Shown here piece after piece: positions 55,374 through 64,000 of a stretch of DNA of 64,000 nt; position 1 is the stretch's first letter; each line of letters starts with the position of its first letter. A program made the translations under genes and the position numbers. Source of the stretch: Craspedostauros australis (lineage: Eukaryota; Bacillariophyta; Bacillariophyceae; Mastogloiales; Achnanthaceae); assembly GCA_026770025.1 (NCBI GenBank), contig JAMXDE010000003.1, positions 1,612,001 to 1,676,000 of the forward strand. Reading direction: 5' to 3'. Under the pieces are notes generated by a model, which was given only the letters and a program-made list of their open reading frames with translations, made no database searches and was not told where the DNA came from.

Positions 55374-57761
55374 GGTTGATTCTTTTTGTCTCTCGATGTC
55401 TGTTTGTTCTGTTCTGTTTTTTGTTTTTGTTTACTTGATGTTGTGGGAGACGGAAGACAGAAGAGGGCAGAGATGGAGATGATGGAGACGATGTGGAATC
55501 GTTGCTCTGATTCTCGCGATTGCTTACTGTTGTTGTTCCTGTTGAGCTTGGATGCCTTGTTGGTTTTATGAGGACATGGGTGGATTGATCGATTGATCGA
55601 TTGATCGATTAATCGATTGACGGATCGGTGGGTGCGGTTATCAGGATGTAGCTTCGTTCTTCCTTTGCTTGTTGTGTCTGTCTTGTTCTGCCCTGTTGGT
55701 GCATTTCCCCTCGTGGTGATGGGAATGCAACATGTTCCGTTTTTGGCATTTGCCCCTCTTATCCACGCATTGCAATCTCTCTTCCGCGTTCTTTCACACC
55801 CCACAACTCGAGATCGTACGCCATTTTCGCACACGAGTGATTCGCCAGCATTCATCATCACCCATCCATCATCATTCGTGGGAAAAGTGGTGATTGCGCC
55901 AAATGCCTTCCGCCAATGCCCCTTCCGCACACAAACATCGCGCTCGAGAAACCTTTCGTGTGGCGTGTGTCGTGGATGTCATGTCGCTCAATTCGTGGTT
56001 TCGACAAGATGCGGCGTGCACGTTGCGTGTGCATCAACATGTGGGGAAACCTTTTGGGGGGCCGAATGTGTAGTGACAAAAGCCTGTTGTTTCGTTAGTA
56101 CGAGTGAAACGGAGCAACACTGGATGTGATTGGCCAATGGCCGTCGTCCCAAACACGCAATCGGCGGCGTGACCCAGCATGCAATGCCATGCGGAAGAGT
56201 TTCGTATCACGGCGGTCATTGGACGGAATGAGAACTATGGCACCCAAGGGCACAATTGATCGACTGCTTTGCAGTCATCCATGAACTTTGTCCGGAACAC
56301 ATCGTCGGAACAAGAACATCAGAGCCATTTGGGTTTTCATTTCCACCTTTGCACATGTATCGTCATCTAATACCATGCTTGGCGATCATGTGATCTTCGT
56401 GTGGTGCTGTTGGTGCTGGTGTTAGTGTTGCTGAATCTTGACTTGTGTTTGGTGTTGTTGCTTCCGATGCTTCTTGCTGGACATGACTCTTATCCATCTT
56501 GGTCTTGGTGGTGGTTCGACCCCGCTCCAAGCCGAACGCAACAGTGAAGTTGATCGTACACTGGAGAGTACTGGTACGGGTGGTTTTCTGGTGCACAAGA
56601 GTGGGGTACCTGAACGTACCCTGCACAGCATAGTTAGTACCTCGTATCGCACCGCAAAACGACGCACAGAGGTTCATGTGAAAACGCAAAGAACAACACC
56701 GCTCATCACCAGTACCTCCTGACAAAAACGAGAGGCAAAACGCTTCACCTTTCGATGCACATTCGTAACGAATGCGAAACACTCGCTTCGGCAGGACATA
56801 GACGCAACTATTATGCCACGATGGAAGCGTCGTGACCAGGATATATCGAAATGACCAACGCGGATTTTTCCGCATGTCTCATCCACAACGCCGAAACAAC
56901 ACCGACGCATCACACTGTGGTCGTACAGGTCGAAAATCGATGGAGCATGGAAGCAATCGATTCTGTCGAATCGTGGGAATGGACTGCCTCGAGCACAGAT
57001 ACCAATGTTCCGTTTTGAAAGTACGTTGTTAGTTTCTTCTACATTGGCACGATTGAGTGGTCTTGTGAAATGTCGATGTCTTTCTGCGTGTGAGCGCGTG
57101 CGAAGGCGAAGGGGCACAAAAACACGAAAGCGGCAAAGAACAAAATGAAAAGGCCAGCGTTGCCGCCTGTCTCTTTCCTGTGTGGTGCCTCGCAGTCGCT
57201 GGCTGTACCAGCGTTGATGCATCGCCACCATCAGCAGCTGTGCCCATCGTGTTGGTGGAGCAACCAGAATGTGTCTTGGAGGAAGCGAAGAGAGGCGACA
57301 GGACATGTTCTCGGGCAACAAAAGCATCGGCACCAACCCCGTCAATCCCATCGATCCCCCAGGAAGAATTGCAATCTCGCACCAGCCACGTGGGACACCA
57401 TCACGAACAAGAGTTCTCGTTTTGGGAGGAACAGAGTCCAGCAAACCGACAACGGAAGGGGCCACGCCTCCCATTCTCGTGCCTGGCGCGTCTCCATCCG
57501 ACAACAACAGGGGGTCAAACTCGCTCTGTCTCTCTCTCTCTCTGTCAGTGGCTGTGCTCCCGTCTTCCTGGAGCCGATCCGCACCATCCCGCAGCTCCAC
57601 GTACTCGCACATGGCCGGATGATATGTGCTTGCACGGATAGCAGAGTAGAGCAGAGCAACACTTTCCTACAATAATCGTATTATACTTGTGCCACACGCA
57701 CAGAGCACAGAACACAGAGTTCAGAATATTGCACGTACACAGGCACACTGTACACTGAACC
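55374..57761. other. Divergent intergenic region between the two subtilase genes
   Basis: 2.4 kb. GATTGATC-type simple repeats at 55583-55620 and CT repeats near 57527-57543. ORFs at 55617-56129 (plus), 56674-57612 (minus) and 57090-57641 (plus) overlap one another and show no domain, so no gene is called. Confidence 0.5.
55583..55620. repeat. GATTGATC-type simple repeat
   Basis: Tandem GATTGATC units, palindromic in part through ATCGAT, in the probable leader region of the minus-strand subtilase. Confidence 0.75.
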
Positions 57762-60700
57762 ATGGCGTGCGATACTGATGCACAAGCATCAATGCGGTCA
57801 GGATCAGCGATGGCATCATCATCATCATCGTCGCCGAAAAAGAAGAAGCTGCCGCCAACATCTTCGAGAATGCGGTTCCCGGTTGCCGTGTGTCTGTTGG
57901 GGATGGCGCTTGGCGTGATGCTGGCATGCGGCATCCACTTTGGCATCTGGCAACAATCAAAGAGTGATGGGGCGTCCAACACGCAACAGGAAAGGAAGCA
58001 TCGCTTCTTCGTCCAATGCAAGGAGATGGAGCCAGGTAACGGATACCAAGACCTGCATTCAACTCAAGCCAGCCAGAGTGAATGGACAGCCGATGCGAAT
58101 GTTCGTGAGAATGCCCATGGCTCGTCGCAATCCGATCGACCAGAGCAATCGTCCACTTCCAAGAACTGGCAACATCAACGCTGCATTGAGATGATTCAGA
58201 AAGGATTCCCAAACATACGAATCCAACATGACTTCGCCACCAGAAAATCCAACGCAGGGTCCAAGCCGCTTTCTTCCACATTGCTGGGTTCCATGATCGT
58301 TGTGGAGGCTGACGCGCCCGAGGACATGGAGGAGTTGCTGTCATCGCCAAATTCACCGATCGACGCGAACGGTATCAGGATGGAAGATCCACCACGATAT
58401 TTGTCATCATCCAAACCCAGTCTGCTGGATATCACCAATTCCATATCGCAGTTGCGCTCATCGCAGCAGCAGAAACAACAGCAGCAACTACGGATGCACC
58501 GTCGCGATGCCGACAATGAACAAACCAAAAGGGAGAACCGGCATTTGCGAGAACGCAACCTTGTCACCAATCATCGCAATGGCACACAGGGTGGATCCGC
58601 GACAACACAGGACAATCTCGATCTCAACGATGCTGGTGATGCAGAAGAATGGAATTACAATGACTACCTCTTCAATTCGGATTTGGACAACCAGCACTAC
58701 CCGTACGGTTTGGAGATGCTGCGGATACCACGTGTTTGGAAAGACTACAATACCAAGGGAGATGGCATCACAGTGTGCGTAGTCGACACCGGATTGGATT
58801 CTCAACACGAAGAATTCCGGGACCTGTACCGGTCGCCCGATCTCACGCCAACCGGCGATGGTCGCACCAACATCCAAGATACCCATCAACAGCCACGCAT
58901 GCAGGGATGGTCGCCCTTCGAGTATTCCCAAAGCGCAGCCTTCAGCGACACCGTGCCTGCATGGGCACAGGATGGCAACGGCCATGGCACTCACGTGGCG
59001 GGGATCCTCGCGGCATCAGATGCAAACCGTATCGGGTTCGTGGGCGTCGCACCGGACATCAACATCCTCGTCGTACGAATATTTCAAGACAACGGGCGTT
59101 TCTACTCCTCTGATTTGGTAGAGGCCTTCCTCCAGTGCGTGGCATTCGAAAAGGAGGTCGTCGTGCCCGAAGATGAAAGTTGCGAGGACGTGAATGGAAC
59201 GGATGAGACGCTGTCGAACATGGAGGAAGATACGGCAGATGGCAATGCGATGCCATCGTCCTCCTCGTCGTCGTCCGTGGTCGACGCTTCGTCAACGACC
59301 AGCGAGAATCCCAAAACGAAAATCATCAAGGTGCCAGCCGTGGACTTCATCAACCTCAGCCTCGGTGGTCCCAAGTACCAGCCAGCCGAGCATGCCATCA
59401 TCCACTGTCTGGTCCATTCCGCCAACATTGGATTCCTCGCAGCCGCTGGGAATACCAGAAGCACATCTATCGATTACCCCGCTGGCTACAATGAAGTCCT
59501 CAGCGTGGCTGCCGTTGACTCCCATGGTGAGCACGCCCCATTTTCCACGCGCAACGAGCACGTCGACGTGACCGCGCCAGGGGTCGACATTTGGAGCACA
59601 TATCCATCCGCCGAGGATGACGGAACCGACATCATGACGAGTGGAGGAAGTTCTGCGGTGCCTGCCAACCAGACAGACGGGCACAGCAACACCACACAGG
59701 ACCAAGATGATATGCAACCCGCGGTTTCGGCTGTCTCAGGCACGCCCAATGGCATCGCCGCCACTGCCACCAGCAACGATGATCGTTGCGTCCAATGCAA
59801 AAAGGCGAAGGAAAAGTACTTATCGCGCGGTTACGGACCATCTAGCGGCACGAGCATGGCATTGCCACATGTCACCGGCATCATGGCCCTTGCCAAGTCC
59901 GTATTCCCAGACGCCACCGTTCCCGAATTGATGACAGCCGTTCGACGTTCAACGACTGATCTTGGAACGCATGGCAAGGATACTAAGTATGGATACGGCC
60001 TCGTGGATGCCATCCGCACGATGGAACATCTGAAGGAACTCAGATCGCATCCATCAGCCTCGTGCGATCTGCAAGAACAGTTGGACGTTCGCCTTCTCGT
60101 CTTTGGCGAGACCGAGCTGCGGCTGGACGTTGAATGGATGCTGGACACGCTCGACGCTTCGATTCCCATCGATCAGCACCAGCCTGGGAGCATATGGTCC
60201 ACTTCGCGTTCCAGCAACGCCGTCACTTCCAAGGATAGCTCGCAGTCGGCCCACAACCAGTGCTTGCCACGCGGCGGCTGCTACCGATTATCCGTGGAAG
60301 GTGAAAAGGTGGTGGGATATTCCTTCAAGATCAACGCAGTGCAGCATGCGTACGCTTTCTACTCGCACCACCTAGCAAGCACCGTGATTTTCGGTGACGG
60401 CTGCCCCAAAGAAATGCTCACCCGACCGGATCTGGTGGACCCTGTGAGATTGGCGGCAGAACCTACTGCTGGAGCTGGTGCGCCCACACCCGCGCCAACT
60501 CTGCCACATGTGAGCATCTTCAACGTGGGCAGCAGCACCCAAAACAATGACCAGGTCTCGCGCTTGCTGGATACCTGCAACATTCTGGACAAGGCCAAGC
60601 CGAGTGACAGCGCAACATTCATACCACAACGAACCTCGCAGCCGTCGCAATCGCCGACGCAAGCGCCGACCACATCGCCAGCTTCTGGCGATTCATCACG

Positions 60701-61016
60701 GTGGATGGTCGTTATCGTCGCCGGGATCGGTGTGGCACTGGGTGCCATCCTCTTGTTTTGCTGCCATGGGTGCAAGCCAAAGAACAGTCCCGATGGTGAC
60801 GCTAATGGCCGCGCCGCTACTGCTGCCGTTGCGTCCAAACATTGCGGACCCAAGGCTGAAACATCAGACCCGCTGCACCCAACTGTGCGCACTTCTATGG
60901 CAACGGCGTCTACCTTCCTATCCAAGAACATGGATATCGCAAAGGACGTGCAATCCTGCGAGAGCCAGGATGAAGAAGATACTTCTGTCAAACTCGAGAG
61001 TAAAGCGAAACCATGA
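57762..61016 (+). CDS. Membrane-anchored subtilisin-like protease with two helices
   Basis: 1084 residues, single exon. The start ACCATGGCG is a strong context. A cytosolic Ser/Lys-rich tail is followed by helix 1 at about 39-60 and a long, polar, Gln-rich prodomain region to about 320. The catalytic triad is Asp342 (VVDTG), His408 (GHGTHV) and Ser698 (SGTSMALPH), with Asn564 (AAAGN) as oxyanion residue. Two extra loops interrupt the catalytic domain: an acidic Ser-rich one at about 467-520, and one of about 80 residues just before the active-site Ser, containing a CVQCKKAK pair. A C-terminal domain of about 200 residues with cysteines precedes a Pro/Thr/Ser stretch, helix 2 (about 981-1002, VVIVAGIGVALGAILLFCC) and a cytosolic tail. 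Probably processes extracellular or lumenal proteins. Confidence 0.9.
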   Translation: MACDTDAQASMRSGSAMASSSSSSPKKKKLPPTSSRMRFPVAVCLLGMALGVMLACGIHFGIWQQSKSDGASNTQQERKHRFFVQCKEMEPGNGYQDLHSTQASQSEWTADANVRENAHGSSQSDRPEQSSTSKNWQHQRCIEMIQKGFPNIRIQHDFATRKSNAGSKPLSSTLLGSMIVVEADAPEDMEELLSSPNSPIDANGIRMEDPPRYLSSSKPSLLDITNSISQLRSSQQQKQQQQLRMHRRDADNEQTKRENRHLRERNLVTNHRNGTQGGSATTQDNLDLNDAGDAEEWNYNDYLFNSDLDNQHYPYGLEMLRIPRVWKDYNTKGDGITVCVVDTGLDSQHEEFRDLYRSPDLTPTGDGRTNIQDTHQQPRMQGWSPFEYSQSAAFSDTVPAWAQDGNGHGTHVAGILAASDANRIGFVGVAPDINILVVRIFQDNGRFYSSDLVEAFLQCVAFEKEVVVPEDESCEDVNGTDETLSNMEEDTADGNAMPSSSSSSSVVDASSTTSENPKTKIIKVPAVDFINLSLGGPKYQPAEHAIIHCLVHSANIGFLAAAGNTRSTSIDYPAGYNEVLSVAAVDSHGEHAPFSTRNEHVDVTAPGVDIWSTYPSAEDDGTDIMTSGGSSAVPANQTDGHSNTTQDQDDMQPAVSAVSGTPNGIAATATSNDDRCVQCKKAKEKYLSRGYGPSSGTSMALPHVTGIMALAKSVFPDATVPELMTAVRRSTTDLGTHGKDTKYGYGLVDAIRTMEHLKELRSHPSASCDLQEQLDVRLLVFGETELRLDVEWMLDTLDASIPIDQHQPGSIWSTSRSSNAVTSKDSSQSAHNQCLPRGGCYRLSVEGEKVVGYSFKINAVQHAYAFYSHHLASTVIFGDGCPKEMLTRPDLVDPVRLAAEPTAGAGAPTPAPTLPHVSIFNVGSSTQNNDQVSRLLDTCNILDKAKPSDSATFIPQRTSQPSQSPTQAPTTSPASGDSSRWMVVIVAGIGVALGAILLFCCHGCKPKNSPDGDANGRAATAAVASKHCGPKAETSDPLHPTVRTSMATASTFLSKNMDIAKDVQSCESQDEEDTSVKLESKAKP

Positions 61017-61898
61017 GGGCGGGTGCAGCTTCCAGACAAAGATAGACTAGTATTCATGGTATAGAGCGATAGAATACTCTACATATTCTGGATTAACAAT
61101 TGGTTGTCATGATAGGTGCATACTACATATCACACCCGACTGGAGAGTATACGAGGGTCGCGCAATGCGAGTATGAGCAGAGCATGTTCGTGGTCCATAA
61201 CTCGAGCGCTTCCTGATCCGGCAGGCCTATGCAACTGAATTGGACAATTGATTCTTACCGCTTGGACGGCATGCGAAGCTGTTCATCAAAGGAGACGCAA
61301 CAGCATGGATGAAAGAGCGCCGTCCTTTTGCTGCGTGCCGTCACTGCTTGGATTTGCGAATGCGGGATGCATGACTATGTACAGTGCGTGCATGTACTCG
61401 TGCGTTGCTATCCAGGAGCAGTGACCATTTGGTCCCATTTGATGCCCTTCTTGGACCCGCACCAGTAGCCGGGTTTCTTTTTCCATGAAGCCTCGATTGA
61501 GTCTCGAGATATGCACAACGGTGGGGCATGGACGTAGCATATGTAGGGTGTTGTCTCGTTCCTCAAAATACCCTTCTGGCTGCGTCGAACTAATGCGATT
61601 CCGCCAATACCGAACCTCCGTGCGCGTGCACACTGCCATCGTCGCAGCCTCTTTGATGCAATTCCATTGCATCAAGCGCTCCATTCCTTTTCTTCGTTGG
61701 GGCGCATTGCGAATTTCTTGGTCCCACCCCTTCCTGCCGAGTGTCAGTATCGTCGGATGTTCCGCAGTCGCTGGCCTCGGCCGCATCAGTTTCCATCGAT
61801 TGTTCCATCTCATCTCAGGTCAGTTCATGTCATGACATTCCATGCAGTGTGGTGTGATGTCGTGTCAGACATATCGTGCGATCCAATCTCACTCCATT
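61017..61898. other. Convergent intergenic region
   Basis: An ORF of 175 codons on the minus strand (61286-61813) and one of 116 on the plus (61485-61835) overlap. Neither shows a known domain, and I cannot support either. Confidence 0.45.
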
Positions 61899-62483
61899 TC
61901 ATCCCGTTGCGGATATCAGGCCCAGTGTGCCGGCTTCTTTGGGAAACCATTGGATGAAGAGCTTGGTGATGATGCCATCGTAGTCGCGATTCAAAAAGTA
62001 AATGATGGTCGAAATCAGGATGCAGTAGACCGACGTATTCATCGTCTGATGTGGTGTCCATGACGGTGTCTGCGGCTTGAGACCGGGCGATGTCTGCTGT
62101 AGCTGCTGCTGCTGTTTGGATTGCTGCATCACGATGCTCATTTGTTCCTGGGTGAGACGGAACTTCTTGCGGATTTGTTCGAGCTGTTCCGGTGGTATGT
62201 CATCGCCAGCCCACGGTTGTGTCTGCGCTGCTTTCGCTTCTTGTTGATTCTGTGATGGTGACGATGGCGTGACGGTGGCGTTGTTACTGGCTGTGTGGCT
62301 GCAGCTGCGCAGCTTTGCAACATCTTCATCGTTCACGCGAGTGAAGCGAGAGAGAACCGCCAACCACACCACACCGATCACGAGGCCGGCAACGAAATGG
62401 ACGATCAGCTGAATCCCGCTGTCCTTCGTGGTGTTCGAATCGAACCAATACTCTTGGGGGAGCAAGTTGTTAGGATTGGCCAT
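61899..62483 (-). CDS. Small two-helix membrane protein of unknown function
   Basis: 194 residues, single exon, starting MANPNNLLPQEYWF. Helix 1 is at about 23-47 (IQLIVHFVAGLVIGVVWLAV). A polar loop follows with a segment at about 98-124 (IPPEQLEQIRKKFRLTQEQM) and a run of Gln. Helix 2 is at about 149-166 (VYCILISTIIYFLNRDYDG), followed by ITKLFIQWFPKEAGTLGL. The helices, the conserved-looking C-terminal end and the lack of repeats favour a real gene. I do not recognise the family. It is transcribed away from the gene starting at 63618. Confidence 0.65.
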   Translation of the reverse strand: MANPNNLLPQEYWFDSNTTKDSGIQLIVHFVAGLVIGVVWLAVLSRFTRVNDEDVAKLRSCSHTASNNATVTPSSPSQNQQEAKAAQTQPWAGDDIPPEQLEQIRKKFRLTQEQMSIVMQQSKQQQQLQQTSPGLKPQTPSWTPHQTMNTSVYCILISTIIYFLNRDYDGIITKLFIQWFPKEAGTLGLISATG

Positions 62484-63617
62484 CTTTGCGTCTTGTCATC
62501 TCCGGGGGATGTAGTGGCGGTGGCGAAGCTGCTGTTGCGAGCCAAGTGTGGCGATGCTCTGCGGTCAATCTTGCTTTTTGTGGTTGAAGTGGCTGAAATG
62601 GTTGAAGTGGTTGAAGTGTGATGTTTGGTTTCGTTCGTGTTTCTCTTCCGCTTTCTTTGTTTGGATCGTGGACTGACGTCCCAAATCCGGAATGGGGTGA
62701 ACGGTAATGATTCTAAATCGTATTATTCGAATTTGGATTCTGAATCATGCGAAAGACAAAATGCGAACCAAATCCATCGGGAGTCATGGGTACCACGTTT
62801 CATCCCACCAATGTCAGACAGATGATGGATCTGGCTTGTTCTTTTCGGTTCCCTTCGATAAGTGGAAGTTGGGTTGCTTGTCGCAGCCAATGACGGCTTG
62901 CCTTCGTTGGTGTTCGAAGACGATCGCGCTGTCGCCAATGTAGTTATGGTATCGAGCATGTCATGTCGTATCCATGTCCCAAACGGACGCTACGTTGTGC
63001 TCCTTTGTGCATCGGTGGCCAACAACCAATCGGTTTGTCGAATCTTCTGCCGCGTTGAGAGGAAACGCGTGACAGTCGTTTATTGGCAGTCTCCGCACGA
63101 CGACGGACCATGAATCTGTGTTTGCCACAGTCTTATGGGCGAACGTATGGAGGCCAGACGAAGCTACCACAAAGATTGGAACGAGAACGAAGCCAAGAAG
63201 AAGGCGCGATTTGTCGTGGATCGGCGCAAAACAACGTATCGACGAAAATCCTTCGCGTCGTTTCGTTGCTTTCCGGATGGCAACGTATCGGAAGAGAACA
63301 ACGGCAGCATCCTCACCGCGCAACAAACCACGATACGCAACGCGCGGATTGTACACGCACAGCACAATTGCGAACGGATACGGTAGGTCGTACGAGTTAG
63401 GCGGTACGTCGCGAGCCAACACGCGGAGAATCAGCATCGAGAAACGTCGTGTTTGCCACCAGACCTCGAGGCACCAAGTGGCGCGGCGCATGCGTGCCAT
63501 GCACACACGGATAGATTCAGACCGCATCTTGCGTCTTCTTGTATCCAGATCCTCGTGTTGTCATTGCACCCAATCCATCAGCAAACCAGCAGCAACGGCC
63601 AACGACCAGCAACAACC
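62484..63617. other. Divergent intergenic region
   Basis: This lies between the starts of the 61899-62483 gene and the edge gene. The ORF 62961-63527 (minus, 188 codons) has no domain and is not called. Confidence 0.5.
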
Positions 63618-64000
63618 ATGACCATGAATACTGCCAACACCACCGGAGGCAACAAAGAGGAGCCAATGGCACCGTTGCCAAAGAGGGTCGTTGCCACGTT
63701 GCTCACGCAGGAACGCGATGATTTCCAAGACCCAGAATGGCGCCGAATCAGCAATCCAGCGATTCGTGTTTGCAGCGAAGCCATAAAAAATCGCGATACT
63801 GTTGTTGTTGCCGATGCGGCTGCCTCCGAATCTCGCTCCGAATCTACTGTGATTGCATTGGCATCTCCGTCGACTTGCGCTCACACTCGTCCCCGACAAA
63901 CGCAGCACCAGCAGCAGCAACAACAACACGAGGAACAGCAACCACGCCAATCAGATGCTGGTCCTCTTAAAAGTCCAACAATGACCAACTCCCACACCAA
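63618..64000 (+). CDS. 5' part of a gene cut by the right edge
   Basis: The frame from the ATG at 63618 (context AACCATGACC) stays open for 127 codons to the last base of the window. It starts MTMNTANTTGGNKEEPMAPL and continues through LPKRVVATLLTQERDDFQD and PEWRRISNPAIRV to a Gln-rich stretch (QHQQQQQQHEEQQ). There is no signal peptide or membrane helix in the visible part. Too little is present to name the protein. An intron or a stop just beyond the edge is possible. Confidence 0.55.
   Translation, partial: MTMNTANTTGGNKEEPMAPLPKRVVATLLTQERDDFQDPEWRRISNPAIRVCSEAIKNRDTVVVADAAASESRSESTVIALASPSTCAHTRPRQTQHQQQQQQHEEQQPRQSDAGPLKSPTMTNSHT

Noticed and set aside
56674-57612. 312-codon minus ORF between the subtilases
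   Set aside because: Contains Arg-rich low complexity from CT repeats and overlaps plus-strand ORFs; no domain.
61286-61813. 175-codon minus ORF
   Set aside because: No recognisable motif and an overlapping plus-strand ORF; could not be supported, though not excluded.
62961-63527. 188-codon minus ORF
   Set aside because: In a divergent promoter region, with no domain or natural composition.
1-64000. tRNA, rRNA and CRISPR features
   Set aside because: No tRNA-like T-loop and acceptor pairing, no rRNA segment and no spaced-repeat array was found by eye. A covariance-model scan would be needed to exclude tRNAs fully.

Overview
The window looks like nuclear DNA of a microalga with a secondary plastid, most likely a diatom. 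Four things point that way. A UDP-sulfoquinovose synthase gene carries a signal peptide ending in an ASGF motif, close to the ASAFAP rule for diatom plastid import. There is a receptor-type nucleotide cyclase fused to a phosphodiesterase, and an intact Ty1/copia retrotransposon. Genes are separate, often single-exon or with one or two GT-AG introns of about 200 to 625 bp. Another stramenopile cannot be excluded. Species cannot be read from the sequence.

Layout. 1-8418: a 181-bp tandem satellite with an alternating two-unit (about 363 bp) higher-order pattern, interrupted by a complete Ty1/copia element (1659-8172) with apparently identical 447-bp LTRs and one open gag-pol frame. 9017-10846: a diverged foldback (long inverted repeat) element with internal repeats of about 190 bp. 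11970-14031: a two-exon membrane protein of unknown function. 14817-16821: a three-exon protein kinase. 17579-22391 (minus): a three-exon membrane cyclase-phosphodiesterase, with a short terminal-inverted-repeat element (22508-23134) just upstream of its start. 24804-25984 (minus): a two-exon low-complexity protein. 28640-33373 (minus): a large pentatricopeptide-repeat protein. About 34264-35012: a broken glycosyltransferase-like gene. 36330-36665 (minus): a small internally duplicated protein. 37666-38652: a two-helix membrane protein. 39571-41113: a two-exon seven-helix receptor. 42974-44965: UDP-sulfoquinovose synthase. 45333-47651 (minus): a membrane-anchored cupin/JmjC-type oxygenase. 48832-50439: a cysteine-containing membrane protein. 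51157-51579: a small DUF3291-like protein. 51930-55373 (minus) and 57762-61016 (plus): two divergent subtilases of different design. 61899-62483 (minus): a small two-helix protein. 63618 onwards: a gene start cut by the window edge.

The genes do not form a single pathway. The functional themes are signalling (a seven-helix receptor, a cyclase-phosphodiesterase and a kinase), secreted or membrane proteolysis (the two subtilases), and organelle function (sulfolipid synthesis and the PPR protein). All splice sites were inferred by eye from GT-AG, reading-frame continuity and protein continuity. No alignment or expression data were used.
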